Shown in pieces: positions 35,285 through 43,544 of a stretch of DNA of 49,537 nucleotides (the first letter of the stretch is position 1; each line of letters begins with the position of its first letter). The position numbers and the translations under genes are program-made. This DNA is from an uncultured Eubacteriales bacterium. GTDB lineage: Bacteria > Bacillota > Clostridia > Christensenellales > CAG-314. Location of the stretch: assembly GCA_949289125.1 (NCBI GenBank), contig CASEME010000023.1:1-49537 (forward strand). The letters are read 5' to 3'. The notes under the pieces were generated by a model. The model was not told the origin of the DNA. It saw nothing but the letters and a program-made list of their open reading frames with translations, and did not search any database.

Positions 35285-36427
35285 ATGAAAAAAATATTTG
35301 CAATTATGTTGGCAGTAGTGTTGGTGCTATCTGCAGTAGCTATGGTAGCTTGCAATACTACAAACAATACTACTAACGGTGATGGAATATTCAACATCAA
35401 CTCTACACAAGAGTTTTATGCGTATGGCGCAGCGTCAGTTGCAACTTTGATAGATGCAGCAACAAGCGGAACAGCGCAACAGACATTTGCAAAACTTAGC
35501 GCAACCGACAGCACAACAGAAGGCACAACAAAGGGCACGGAGCCTGTAACGCCTGACGATGGTACTAACAATCCCACAACTCCCGAAGGAGAGGGCACAC
35601 AACAAGGTGGCAACGGTCAACAGGGTGGCAATGGTCAACAAGGTGGACAGGGCGGTAACGTCAGCGGACAGTTGACAGACGAACAACTGGCAACAATCAA
35701 CGAGTACATGGCGCTTGTGGAAAGTATTATGGGCAACTCGACAATAAATAGCCAAGTTACCGAGTCGGACAGACCTGAATATCAGTACAAAGAAGTTGTG
35801 TCATTCAGCGATATGACAGGTGCAACAATCTCTTATACATTGTACTACAACGAGACAGAGTTGGTTGCTGGCAGAGACCGTGACGATGACGATGACGACC
35901 GTTGGGACAATGATCAAGAAACTGAGAAAAACTACAGCATTGAGGGTGTACTTCTTATCAACGAACAAGAGTTTGCAGTAGAAGGTTTTTCACAAACAGA
36001 ATCTGAAGTGGGCGAGAGCGAAAGCGAAAGAACATTTACAGCTTATACAGGTGAAAACAGTTATATCAAAATGACCTCCGAAGCATCCACAGAGGAAGAA
36101 CACAACGGCACAGAGACAGAAAACGAAATTTCTTACTCCGTATATCAAAACAACAAATTGGTGGAGCGCACAACGCTTGAGCACGAAAGTGAAAATGGCG
36201 AAACAGAACTCAAGATGTCTGTTATGAAAGACGGCAAAACCAATGTACTGTACTTTGACGACGAAATGGAAAACAACGTTCGCAAGATAGCAGTAAGAGC
36301 AAGCATAGACGGCGAAAATGTCAACTTCAAAGTGTGGATAACAACCAACGAACAGGGCGAAGAAGTGTACCGTTATCAATTCAGTGACGGCTACAAAGAC
36401 TGTCACCGTGATTTCTGGGATGACTAA
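35285..36427 (+). CDS. Lipoprotein sharing the ectodomain of the adjacent anti-sigma-like protein
   Basis: A 380-residue secreted protein. The signal peptide (MKKIFAIMLAVVLVLSAVAM) ends in a VAC lipobox with Cys23. Then come the block QEFYAYGAASVATLIDAAT (42-60), a low-complexity linker with QQGGNG repeats (about 100-122), and the main domain. Matching blocks with the preceding protein include LTDEQ-x-x-T-x-N-YMALVE, DMTGATISYTLYYN against DITGAKISYTMYYN, a GESESE-type acidic segment, and the C-terminus YRYQFSDGYKDCHRDFW. The two clearly arose by duplication. AAAGGAG precedes the ATG. It could act as a decoy, a ligand partner or a feedback product of the sigma factor. Confidence 0.85.
   Translation: MKKIFAIMLAVVLVLSAVAMVACNTTNNTTNGDGIFNINSTQEFYAYGAASVATLIDAATSGTAQQTFAKLSATDSTTEGTTKGTEPVTPDDGTNNPTTPEGEGTQQGGNGQQGGNGQQGGQGGNVSGQLTDEQLATINEYMALVESIMGNSTINSQVTESDRPEYQYKEVVSFSDMTGATISYTLYYNETELVAGRDRDDDDDDRWDNDQETEKNYSIEGVLLINEQEFAVEGFSQTESEVGESESERTFTAYTGENSYIKMTSEASTEEEHNGTETENEISYSVYQNNKLVERTTLEHESENGETELKMSVMKDGKTNVLYFDDEMENNVRKIAVRASIDGENVNFKVWITTNEQGEEVYRYQFSDGYKDCHRDFWDD
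35600..35653 (+). repeat. 18-bp tandem repeat inside the lipoprotein gene
   Basis: Three imperfect copies of CAACARGGTGGCAAYGGT (35600-35617, 35618-35635, and a more diverged 35636-35653) encode the QQGGNG linker between the signal region and the main domain. Such in-frame repeats can change copy number. Confidence 0.75.
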
Positions 36428-36450
36428 TATCCATAATTACAACACAACAG

Positions 36451-36484
36451 CATCTCTCCGCTAATTGGCGGAGAGATGTTTTTT
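36451..36484 (+). terminator. Intrinsic terminator after the lipoprotein gene
   Basis: CATCTCTCCGC (36451-36461) pairs perfectly with GCGGAGAGATG (36468-36478) across TAATTG, followed by six Ts. Confidence 0.94.
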
Positions 36485-36559
36485 GCGCATTCACTTTGTA
36501 TTCTACAGGCAATGTAATGTATGCCAACCTTTAACTATTTTGTTGCAGTTAAAAAAACG

Positions 36560-36588
36560 TTTACAGTACGTGCCAACAATGGTATAAT
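36560..36588 (+). promoter_or_regulatory. Sigma-A promoter for the asparaginase gene
   Basis: TTTACA (36560-36565), 17 nt, TATAAT (36583-36588). The start site is about 36595, leaving only a 15-nt leader before the ATG at 36610. Confidence 0.75.
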
Positions 36589-36609
36589 AACAACACACGA
36601 GGTATTGTT

Positions 36610-37599
36610 ATGAAAAAAGTTTTGCTTATAGCTACAGGCGGTACAATCGCTTCCAAACAGACAGACAACGGTTCGCTTGCTCCCGATATTACTTCGGAAG
36701 AACTATTGGAGTATGTGCCCGAAGCCAAAGATATCTGTCAGGTCACTGCATATCAACTGTACAATTTGGACAGTACCAATATTTGCTACGAGCATTGGAT
36801 AGGTATGGCAAAGTGCATTGAGCAAAATTATCAAAAGTACGACGCTTTTGTCATTACTCACGGCACAGACACTATGGCATACACGGCAGCGGCGCTGTCG
36901 TATATGATAAGCAACAACCGCAAGCCTGTCCTACTTACAGGCTCGCAAAAGTCCATTTACTTAAGAGACAACGATGCGCGCAACAATCTTATCAATGCGC
37001 TAATATTTGCTTGTGACGATATGTCCACAGGTGTACACATTTTGTTTGACAACAAAGTAATATTGGGTACTCGTGCTCGCAAAACACGTACAAAAAGTTA
37101 CAATGCTTTTACAAGTATAGACTTCCCCGAAGTGGCAATAGTGGACGGCAAGGTAAGACGTTATATAGAAGAAAGCGAGCAGAGCGAAGTGAAGTTCTGT
37201 TGCGTTGCGCGCCCGTCCTTGTTTGTAGTCAAAATGTTCCCCGGTATGGACTCGTCCATAATAGGGCTTATTGGCAATCAATATGATGCCATTGTGCTCG
37301 AAGGCTTTGGCGTAGGCGGTATGCCCAATTATGACAGTGACGGTTTTTATCAGGAAATACGCAGGCTTATTGATAACGGCAAAATAATTGTTATGACCAC
37401 TCAGGTTACGCACGAGGGCAGCGATATGACTCGTTACGCAGTAGGTCACCGTCTTGCCAAGTTGGGCGTGATTGATGCCGAAGATATGACGCTCGAAAGT
37501 ATTGTAGCCAAGCTGATGTGGCTATTGGGTAGAAATCTCAACCGCAATCATCTTATCAAAGAGTTTTTGACGCCCATACGTTGGGACAGATTGCAATAG
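36610..37599 (+). CDS. ansA: Type I (cytosolic) L-asparaginase
   Basis: Hydrolyses L-asparagine to aspartate and ammonia. The 329-residue protein has the first catalytic loop ATGGTIAS with Thr12, and the second, VITHGTDTMAYT, with Thr86-Asp87; a conserved Lys follows in RARKTRTKSY. No signal peptide is present, which together with the length points to the AnsA-type cytosolic enzyme. A GAGG lies just upstream of the ATG. It stands alone with its own promoter. Confidence 0.94.
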   Translation: MKKVLLIATGGTIASKQTDNGSLAPDITSEELLEYVPEAKDICQVTAYQLYNLDSTNICYEHWIGMAKCIEQNYQKYDAFVITHGTDTMAYTAAALSYMISNNRKPVLLTGSQKSIYLRDNDARNNLINALIFACDDMSTGVHILFDNKVILGTRARKTRTKSYNAFTSIDFPEVAIVDGKVRRYIEESEQSEVKFCCVARPSLFVVKMFPGMDSSIIGLIGNQYDAIVLEGFGVGGMPNYDSDGFYQEIRRLIDNGKIIVMTTQVTHEGSDMTRYAVGHRLAKLGVIDAEDMTLESIVAKLMWLLGRNLNRNHLIKEFLTPIRWDRLQ

Positions 37600-37691
37600 C
37601 TTTTGTATCGTTTTTGGGGCATTGTACGCACATTGTCGGTAGCAACAATAGTTGGTGTACCTTCTTTGATACTAAAAGTGCCGCAAAAGCG

Positions 37692-37720
37692 TTGCTAAAT
37701 ATTGCAAAATAGGGTATAAT
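37692..37720 (+). promoter_or_regulatory. Sigma-A promoter for SRP RNA
   Basis: TTGCTA (37692-37697), 17 nt, TATAAT (37715-37720). The predicted start, about 37727, coincides with the 5' strand of the terminal helix of the RNA. Confidence 0.75.
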
Positions 37721-37726
37721 ATTAGC

Positions 37727-37995
37727 ACTGTGCTAAGCGGGGAGCTAGCGGTGCCCTGTTACTCGCAATCCGCTACAGCGAGGCTGAATGTTGTAGGCGG
37801 CTTTTGCTGTGGGAAGCAGGAATGAGCAAGGAATGTTGATACCAAGGTCTTGTGCAATGTCCAACGGTGAACCGTGTCAGGTCAGGGATGAAGCAGCACT
37901 AAGTCGTAAGTGACGTGTGCCACAAGGTAGCTTTGGAGTAGTCACCTACTCAGATACCGTTCCGGCAGCAACTGTCAACTGCAAATGCACAGTAT
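37727..37995 (+). ncRNA. ffs: Signal recognition particle RNA, large bacterial type
   Basis: The conserved helix 8 region is visible: CCGTGTCAGGTCAGGGATGA (37873-37892 region), then AGCAGCACTAAG, which binds Ffh. The 5' part has the Alu-domain signature of Bacillota (GCGGGGAGCTAGCGGTGCCC, then TGTTACTCGCAATCCGCTAC). The ends pair: ACTGTGC (37727-37733) with GCACAGT (37987-37993), giving a length near 267 nt, like Bacillus scRNA. The exact 3' end is uncertain. Confidence 0.93.
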
Positions 37996-38009
37996 TTGCA
38001 TACAATGCG

Positions 38010-38034
38010 GGGTGTTTTGGTAAACAAAGCACCC
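38010..38034 (+). terminator. Hairpin between SRP RNA and the DUF896 gene
   Basis: GGGTGTTTTG (38010-38019) pairs with CAAAGCACCC (38025-38034), with one T-G pair and a GTAAA loop. No U-run follows, so it may act as a 3' processing or partial termination signal rather than a full terminator. Confidence 0.4.
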
Positions 38035-38056
38035 TGTTACAATAAAGGAGCAGCTT

Positions 38057-38275
38057 ATGTTGCAACAAAAGATAGAGCGTATCAACTTTTTGGCGGCAAA
38101 GTCCAAAAGTGAAGGCTTGACGGAAGCAGAAAAGCAAGAACAAAAAAAGTTGCGTGAAGAATATCTTCAAGAGTGGCGTCAGGGTGTTGTTGCGACGTTG
38201 GAAAACACATATATTGTGGACGAGCAGGGTAACAAGCGCAAACTGCAATGCAAAGACGCTCCCAAAGACAACTGA
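38057..38275 (+). CDS. DUF896 (YnzC-like) protein
   Basis: A 72-residue helical protein with the DUF896 signature: IERINFLAAKSKSEGLTEAE, then EQKKLREEYLQEWRQ. Family members (YnzC/YneA-operon type in Bacillus) are small, two-helix proteins of unclear function. AAAGGAG precedes the ATG. It lies directly after the SRP RNA and before the T-box leader of ileS. Confidence 0.88.
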   Translation: MLQQKIERINFLAAKSKSEGLTEAEKQEQKKLREEYLQEWRQGVVATLENTYIVDEQGNKRKLQCKDAPKDN

Positions 38276-38309
38276 CACATTATATAGTTGTCAAAGTTTA
38301 CAAAAATAT

Positions 38310-38338
38310 TTGACAATTATAGCTACACAAGTTACAAT
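38310..38338 (+). promoter_or_regulatory. Sigma-A promoter for the ileS T-box leader
   Basis: TTGACA (38310-38315), 17 nt, TACAAT (38333-38338). The -35 is part of an inverted repeat, TTGTCAAA (38288-38295) and TTTGACAA (38309-38316), which could be a weak terminator of the upstream gene or an operator. Confidence 0.78.
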
Positions 38339-38344
38339 ATTTTT

Positions 38345-38625
38345 ACAGTTTAATACCACATGCGTCTGAGTGCGGACAAGGCAGTGGGATATGGTTGCTT
38401 TAGAGAGCGTTTGGTTGGTGCAAAAACGTAGCATGCCGCCCTTTGTTATCACCGTACAAGCAGCCGTCGCCAAAGGCAAGTAATATTTGCCAAGTAGTTG
38501 CGGACGGGCGTTTCCCGTTACAGAAACAATGTATCGCACATCATCTATACAGTGGTGTTGCCGTACACAAGTTTGAATGGTTATTCGGAATATTCTCCGT
38601 TGTTTCAAACGACGGAGTTTTTTTT
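38345..38625 (+). promoter_or_regulatory. T-box leader (isoleucine) of ileS
   Basis: The leader has the stem I signature AGAGAGCG, then GGTTGGTGC (38402-38421). The basal helix pairs GTGCGG (38370-38375) with CCGTAC (38452-38457). The specifier triplet just above it is ATC (38448-38450), an isoleucine codon. The T-box is a variant, AGTGGTGTTGCCG near 38551-38563, whose TGGT can pair with the ACCA end of uncharged tRNA-Ile. The terminator is CTCCGTTGTTT with AAACGACGGAG (to 38617) and eight Ts. Uncharged tRNA-Ile would prevent termination. Confidence 0.88.
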
Positions 38626-38646
38626 ATTACTACTAAGAGGTGAATT

Positions 38647-41600
38647 ATGTCCGGTTACAAAAAGGTATCCACAGGTTTAGACTTTGTCGCGCGTGAACGT
38701 GAGATAATGGACTTTTGGAAGCAAAACAAAATTTTTGAGCAGACAACAGCCAAAGGCAAAGGTACGTTTAGTTTTTATGACGGACCGCCAACAGCCAACG
38801 GCAAGCCGCATATAGGTCACGTGCTTACACGTTCTATCAAAGACCTCATACCTCGTTATGAGGTGATGAAAGGCAAAAAGGTGTTGCGCAAAGCCGGTTG
38901 GGATACTCATGGTTTGCCTGTAGAGCTTGAAGTAGAAAAACTTTTGGGCATAGACGGCAAAAAGCAAATAGAGTCTTATGGCATTGCACCTTTTGTAGAG
39001 AAGTGCAAAGAAAGTGTGTGGAAGTACAAAGGTGAGTGGGAGCGTCTGTCCGAGCGTGTTGGCTATTGGGTGGATATGGACAATCCTTATGTCACATACG
39101 ACAACAACTACATTGAGTCCGAGTGGTGGGCACTAAAGACTATCTATCAAAAAGGGCTGTTGTACAAAGGTCACAAGATAGTGCCTTACTGCCCCAGATG
39201 CGGAACGGCGTTGTCTTCACACGAGGTAGCGCAGGGCTACAAGGACGTCAAAGAAAAGAGTGTAATTGCTAAATTTAAGCTAAAAGACAAAGCCAATACG
39301 TATTTTCTTGCATGGACTACTACCCCTTGGACACTGCCCAGCAACGTTGCGCTGTGTATGAACGCAGAGTTTGACTACGCTACAGTCAACAGCGATGGTG
39401 TCAACTATATACTTGCCAAAGAGCTTGTTGCCAAGCACTTTGAAGAGGGCACATATACTATCACAGAGGTCAAAAAGGGCAAAGACTACGAATACTGCGA
39501 GTACTTGCCATTGTTCAATTTTACAGATTTGCAAGGCAAAAAATGTCACTTTGTCACTAATGCCGAGTACGTAACTTTGACAGACGGTACTGGTATTGTT
39601 CACATTGCACCTGCATACGGCAGTGAGGACGCTGACGTTGGTCGCAATTACGATTTGCCTTTTGTACAGCTGGTAGGCGAAGACGGCAAGTTTGTGGAAG
39701 GTTGCGACGACCTTACAGGCGTATTTTGCAAAGAGGCAGACAAGCTGATTATTCGCAAGCTGAAAGACAACGGCACTTTGTTCAAAGAATTGATGTTTGA
39801 GCACAGCTATCCCCATTGTTGGAGATGCGATACTCCGCTAATTTATTACGCACGCAAGTCTTGGTTTGTCAAAATGACAGCCGTCAAAGACCAACTTTTT
39901 GAAGTCAATTCGTCCATCAACTGGATACCGCCCACAATAGGTAGCGGTCGTATGGGCAACTTTTTGGAAAACGTCATCGATTGGGGCATATCGCGTGACA
40001 GATATTGGGGTACTCCCTTGCCTGTGTGGATATGCGACAAGTGCGGCAAAGTGCATGTTGTTGGCAGCAGAAAAGAGCTTTCTGAGCTGTCCGGTTGCAG
40101 CAAAAATATCGAACTTCATCGTCCTGCCATAGACGAAGTGGCGTGGACATGTGAGTGCGGTGGCACAATGCACAGAGAAAAAGAGGTGATAGACTGTTGG
40201 TTTGATAGTGGCAGTATGCCTTATGCACAGTTCCATTACCCGTTTGAAAACAAAAAACTGTTTGAACAAAACTTCCCTGCCGATTTCATTTCCGAAGCGG
40301 TAGACCAGACAAGAGGTTGGTTCTATACTCTTATTGCCATATCAACACTGTTGTTTGGCAAAGCGCCTTTCAAAAATTGTATTGTATTGGGGCTTGTAGG
40401 CGATGAACGCGGCGTCAAGATGAGCAAGCACAAGGGCAACGTTGTCGATCCTTGGGATTCGTTCAACAAGCAGGGTGCAGACGCAGTGCGTTGGTACTTC
40501 TACACGGCAAGTCAGCCTTGGTTGCCCAGCCGTTACTACGATGAGGCAGTATCCGAAACGCAACGTCGCTTTTTGGGTACGTTGTGGAATACGTACGCTT
40601 TCTTTGTGCTGTATGCCGATATAGACCAATTTGATCCAAGCAAGTACAGCCTCAAAGATTGTACGTTGACTTTGATGGACAAGTGGCTGTTGAGCGAGCT
40701 CAATCGTCTTATCATAACCGTAGGCGAATGCTTGGACAAGTACGACATAACAACAGCCGCACGCAGTATCGAGCACTTTACCGATATGCTTAGTAATTGG
40801 TATGTGCGCCGCTCAAGAGAAAGATATTGGGGCAAAGATTGGACAGCAGACAAGCAGGCTGCGTATGTAACACTGTACACAACGCTTGTCACTCTTGCCA
40901 AAGTATGTGCGCCCTTTGTACCATTTATAGCAGAGAGCATATACCAAAACCTTGTTCCCAATTTCTTTGCAGACGCGCCTAAGTCAGTGCATCTTTGCGA
41001 TTGGCCCAAAGCAGACAAAAAACTTATCAACGACAAACTCAACAAGTCTATGGAGCTTGTGTTGGATATTGTTGTATTGGGCAGAAGTGCGCGCAATACG
41101 GCAAATATCAAAAATCGTCAGCCTCTTAGCAAGTTGTATGTGTGCGGAGATGTCACTCTTAGCAAAGCAATGCGCGATGTGGTGGCAGACGAGCTCAATG
41201 TCAAACGCGTTGTAAAAACGGACGACCTCGAGCAGTTTGCAGGCTACGAAGTAAAACCGCAACTGCGCACTTTAGGTCCTAAGTACGGCAAAATCCTCAA
41301 CAAAATAAGAGAAACGCTTGCCAACTTGGGCGACAAAGCAACCGAGCTTGTCAACACTGTCAAGAGTGGCAAAACATATACTTTGGACGTTGACGGACAG
41401 CCTGTAGAGTTGACATTGGACGATGTGCTTATATCTTCGCAAAACAAGCAGGGATATTGCGCAGTGTCCGACCACGGCATAACAGTTGTGTTGGATACAA
41501 CTTTGAGCAATAGCCTGATAGACGAAGGTTTGGAGCGCGAATTGGTATCCAAAGTGCAAACTATGCGCAAGGAAAGCGACTTTGTAGTTACCGACCATAT

Positions 41601-41769
41601 TGTGATACACTATGATGCAGACAAAAAGATGCAGTCTGTCATCAAAAAGTTTGCCGACAGCATTGCAAGCGATACCTTGGCAGATAGCATACAGTACGTA
41701 AAAGGCTGTCAGGGTAAGCAGTGGGACATCAACGGTCACCAAGTGGTGCTTAGTCTTAGCAAGGCTTAA
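38647..41769 (+). CDS. ileS: Isoleucyl-tRNA synthetase, type 2
   Basis: Charges tRNA-Ile. The 1040-residue class I synthetase has HIGH at 55-58 (GPPTANGKPHIGH) and KMSKH at 591-595 (VKMSKHKGN). The editing domain contains WTTTPWTLPSN. Sequences such as GWDTHGLPVELEVEK, YIESEWWALK and PYCPRCGTALSSHEVAQGYK, and the length beyond 1000, mark it as the eukaryote-like IleRS2 class, not the IleRS1 of Bacillus (about 920 residues). IleRS2 enzymes are known for low sensitivity to mupirocin. It is controlled by the T-box upstream and followed by a methyltransferase after 15 nt. Confidence 0.96.
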   Translation: MSGYKKVSTGLDFVAREREIMDFWKQNKIFEQTTAKGKGTFSFYDGPPTANGKPHIGHVLTRSIKDLIPRYEVMKGKKVLRKAGWDTHGLPVELEVEKLLGIDGKKQIESYGIAPFVEKCKESVWKYKGEWERLSERVGYWVDMDNPYVTYDNNYIESEWWALKTIYQKGLLYKGHKIVPYCPRCGTALSSHEVAQGYKDVKEKSVIAKFKLKDKANTYFLAWTTTPWTLPSNVALCMNAEFDYATVNSDGVNYILAKELVAKHFEEGTYTITEVKKGKDYEYCEYLPLFNFTDLQGKKCHFVTNAEYVTLTDGTGIVHIAPAYGSEDADVGRNYDLPFVQLVGEDGKFVEGCDDLTGVFCKEADKLIIRKLKDNGTLFKELMFEHSYPHCWRCDTPLIYYARKSWFVKMTAVKDQLFEVNSSINWIPPTIGSGRMGNFLENVIDWGISRDRYWGTPLPVWICDKCGKVHVVGSRKELSELSGCSKNIELHRPAIDEVAWTCECGGTMHREKEVIDCWFDSGSMPYAQFHYPFENKKLFEQNFPADFISEAVDQTRGWFYTLIAISTLLFGKAPFKNCIVLGLVGDERGVKMSKHKGNVVDPWDSFNKQGADAVRWYFYTASQPWLPSRYYDEAVSETQRRFLGTLWNTYAFFVLYADIDQFDPSKYSLKDCTLTLMDKWLLSELNRLIITVGECLDKYDITTAARSIEHFTDMLSNWYVRRSRERYWGKDWTADKQAAYVTLYTTLVTLAKVCAPFVPFIAESIYQNLVPNFFADAPKSVHLCDWPKADKKLINDKLNKSMELVLDIVVLGRSARNTANIKNRQPLSKLYVCGDVTLSKAMRDVVADELNVKRVVKTDDLEQFAGYEVKPQLRTLGPKYGKILNKIRETLANLGDKATELVNTVKSGKTYTLDVDGQPVELTLDDVLISSQNKQGYCAVSDHGITVVLDTTLSNSLIDEGLERELVSKVQTMRKESDFVVTDHIVIHYDADKKMQSVIKKFADSIASDTLADSIQYVKGCQGKQWDINGHQVVLSLSKA

Positions 41770-41784
41770 TGAGAGAGTGTCAAT

Positions 41785-42648
41785 ATGAAGATTAACACAG
41801 AGTGGAAAGACTACAAAGTGATAGCAACGGGCGACGGCGAAAAGTTGGAGCGGTGGAAAAATATCTGCCTGCTCCGTCCTGATCCGCAGGTTATCTGGCA
41901 TTGGTCACGACCTTTTCAAGAGATAGCCAAGCCTGATGCGCGCTATCTGAGAAGCGAAACAGGCGGCGGTCATTGGCAGTACAACACCAAAGTGCCCGAA
42001 GAGTGGCATGTCAGTTGGCGCAACCTCACTTTTGCAGTCAAACCTATGGGCTTTAAGCATACAGGGCTATTCCCCGAGCAGGCGGTAAATTGGGCTACTA
42101 TGATAGACCTTATCAAAAACGCCAACAGACCTATATCGGTACTCAACTTGTTTGCATATACGGGAGGCGCAACAGTTGCGTGTGCGTCAGCAGGTGCAAG
42201 CGTGTGCCATGTGGACGCTGCCAAAAATATGGTCGAGCGTGCCAAAGAGAATATGGCTTTGTCGGGATTGTCCGACCGTCCTGTAAGGTACATTGTGGAT
42301 GACTGTCGCAAGTTTGTCAGTAGAGAAATTAAGCGTGGCAGACGTTATGACGCAATCATTATGGATCCCCCAAGCTACGGACGTGGCAACAACGGCGAAA
42401 TATGGAAAATAGAGTCCGACATAGCCGACTTTGTGCAACTTTGTGCACAAGTATTGAGCGACCAACCGCTCTTTGTGCTTATCAACAGTTATACAACAGG
42501 GTTGCAACCGGCAGTACTCAAAAATATATTAACAAAGTGTATCAAGCTCAACGGAACAATACAGGCCTACGAGGTTTGTTTGCCCACAGAAGAAGAGGGC
42601 ATCGTGTTGCCTTGCGGGGCAAGCGGTTTGTTTGTGGGTAAGGAGTAA
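41785..42648 (+). CDS. SAM-dependent class I methyltransferase (rRNA methyltransferase-like)
   Basis: A 287-residue protein with a Rossmann SAM-binding motif, NLFAYTGGATVACASAGA (121-138), an acidic HVDAAKNMVERAKEN loop, and the catalytic DPPSYGR at 194-200, typical of COG1092-type rRNA cytosine methyltransferases. The N-terminal PUA domain of RlmI is absent; instead there is a beta-rich region with WHWSRPFQEI. The target base is unknown. It is 15 nt after ileS and 3 nt before an RluA-type gene, so the three probably share transcripts. Confidence 0.87.
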   Translation: MKINTEWKDYKVIATGDGEKLERWKNICLLRPDPQVIWHWSRPFQEIAKPDARYLRSETGGGHWQYNTKVPEEWHVSWRNLTFAVKPMGFKHTGLFPEQAVNWATMIDLIKNANRPISVLNLFAYTGGATVACASAGASVCHVDAAKNMVERAKENMALSGLSDRPVRYIVDDCRKFVSREIKRGRRYDAIIMDPPSYGRGNNGEIWKIESDIADFVQLCAQVLSDQPLFVLINSYTTGLQPAVLKNILTKCIKLNGTIQAYEVCLPTEEEGIVLPCGASGLFVGKE

Positions 42649-42651
42649 AAA

Positions 42652-43449
42652 ATGGCAAAACATCAATTTACTATGGACGATGTCCCCATACTGTATGAGG
42701 ACAACAGCATATTGGTAGTGGTCAAACCGCAAAATATACCTTCGCAGGCAGACCAATCGGGCGACCTCGATTTGCTTACGCTGTTAAAGTCCTACATCAA
42801 GGACAAATATAACAAACAAGGCGAAGTGTACCTTGGGCTTGTGCACCGATTGGACAGACCTACAGGCGGTGTGATGGTATTTGCACGCAACAGCAAAAGT
42901 GCCGCACGTTTGTCCCAACAGATACGTGACCACGAGATGGTCAAGACCTATCTTGCAACCGTGCTCAACTGCCCCAAAGAGCAGTCGGGACAGCTTGTCA
43001 ACTATCTCAAAAAAAATGCGCTTACAAACACCGTGTATGTAGCAACGGTAGGTGATAGCGATGCCAAACGTGCCGAGCTCACCTACAACGTGTTGGAGAG
43101 CTTTCACGATGTGGTATCCCTTGTCAAAGTGCAGTTGGGCACAGGCAGAGGACATCAGATACGTGTACAGTTTTCGGCAATAGGCTGTCCGCTGTTTGGC
43201 GACGCACGCTATGGCGGTGACGCTTTGGCAAAAGGTCACAATCTTGCTTTGTGGGCATACCGATTGGAGTTTTTGCATCCTGTTACCAAAGAGCGTATGG
43301 TGTTTGTCAGTTATCCGCCCGAAAAAGAACCTTGGACGCGCTTTAATATTGCTAAGTATCTCGATATACACACCGATAGCGAGGACAATAAGGACGGCAT
43401 ACCTCTGTTTGACAACAAAAAACCTAACGTCAGTACCAATTTGGACTAA
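42652..43449 (+). CDS. RluA-family pseudouridine synthase
   Basis: A 265-residue enzyme isomerising uridine in rRNA or tRNA. The catalytic motif is VHRLDRPTGGVMVFA with Asp68. The GTGRGHQIRVQFSAIGCPLFGD segment of the family is present. There is no S4 domain at the N-terminus, as in the shorter RluA subfamily, and a short charged tail follows. It begins 3 nt after the methyltransferase stop; the weak GGAG overlaps that stop, so translation is likely coupled. The exact target is not assigned. Confidence 0.92.
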   Translation: MAKHQFTMDDVPILYEDNSILVVVKPQNIPSQADQSGDLDLLTLLKSYIKDKYNKQGEVYLGLVHRLDRPTGGVMVFARNSKSAARLSQQIRDHEMVKTYLATVLNCPKEQSGQLVNYLKKNALTNTVYVATVGDSDAKRAELTYNVLESFHDVVSLVKVQLGTGRGHQIRVQFSAIGCPLFGDARYGGDALAKGHNLALWAYRLEFLHPVTKERMVFVSYPPEKEPWTRFNIAKYLDIHTDSEDNKDGIPLFDNKKPNVSTNLD

Positions 43450-43463
43450 CAATACAACAAAAA

Positions 43464-43500
43464 ACAACCGCCTTGTATAATACAGGGCAGTTTTGTTGTG
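43464..43500. terminator. Bidirectional terminator between the RluA-type gene and the response regulator
   Basis: CCGCCTTGTA (43468-43477) pairs with TACAGGGCAG (43481-43490), with one mismatch and one T-G pair, across TAA. TTTTG follows on the plus strand and TTGTTTTTTG on the minus strand. Confidence 0.78.
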
Positions 43501-43544
43501 TTCAATTTGTGTTGTGCTAATTGCAATGTTTTGGTGGGGGCCAA

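Noticed and set aside
38288..38316. Inverted repeat TTGTCAAA/TTTGACAA as terminator of the DUF896 gene
   Set aside because: No U-run follows and the right arm is the -35 box of the ileS promoter; termination is not supported.
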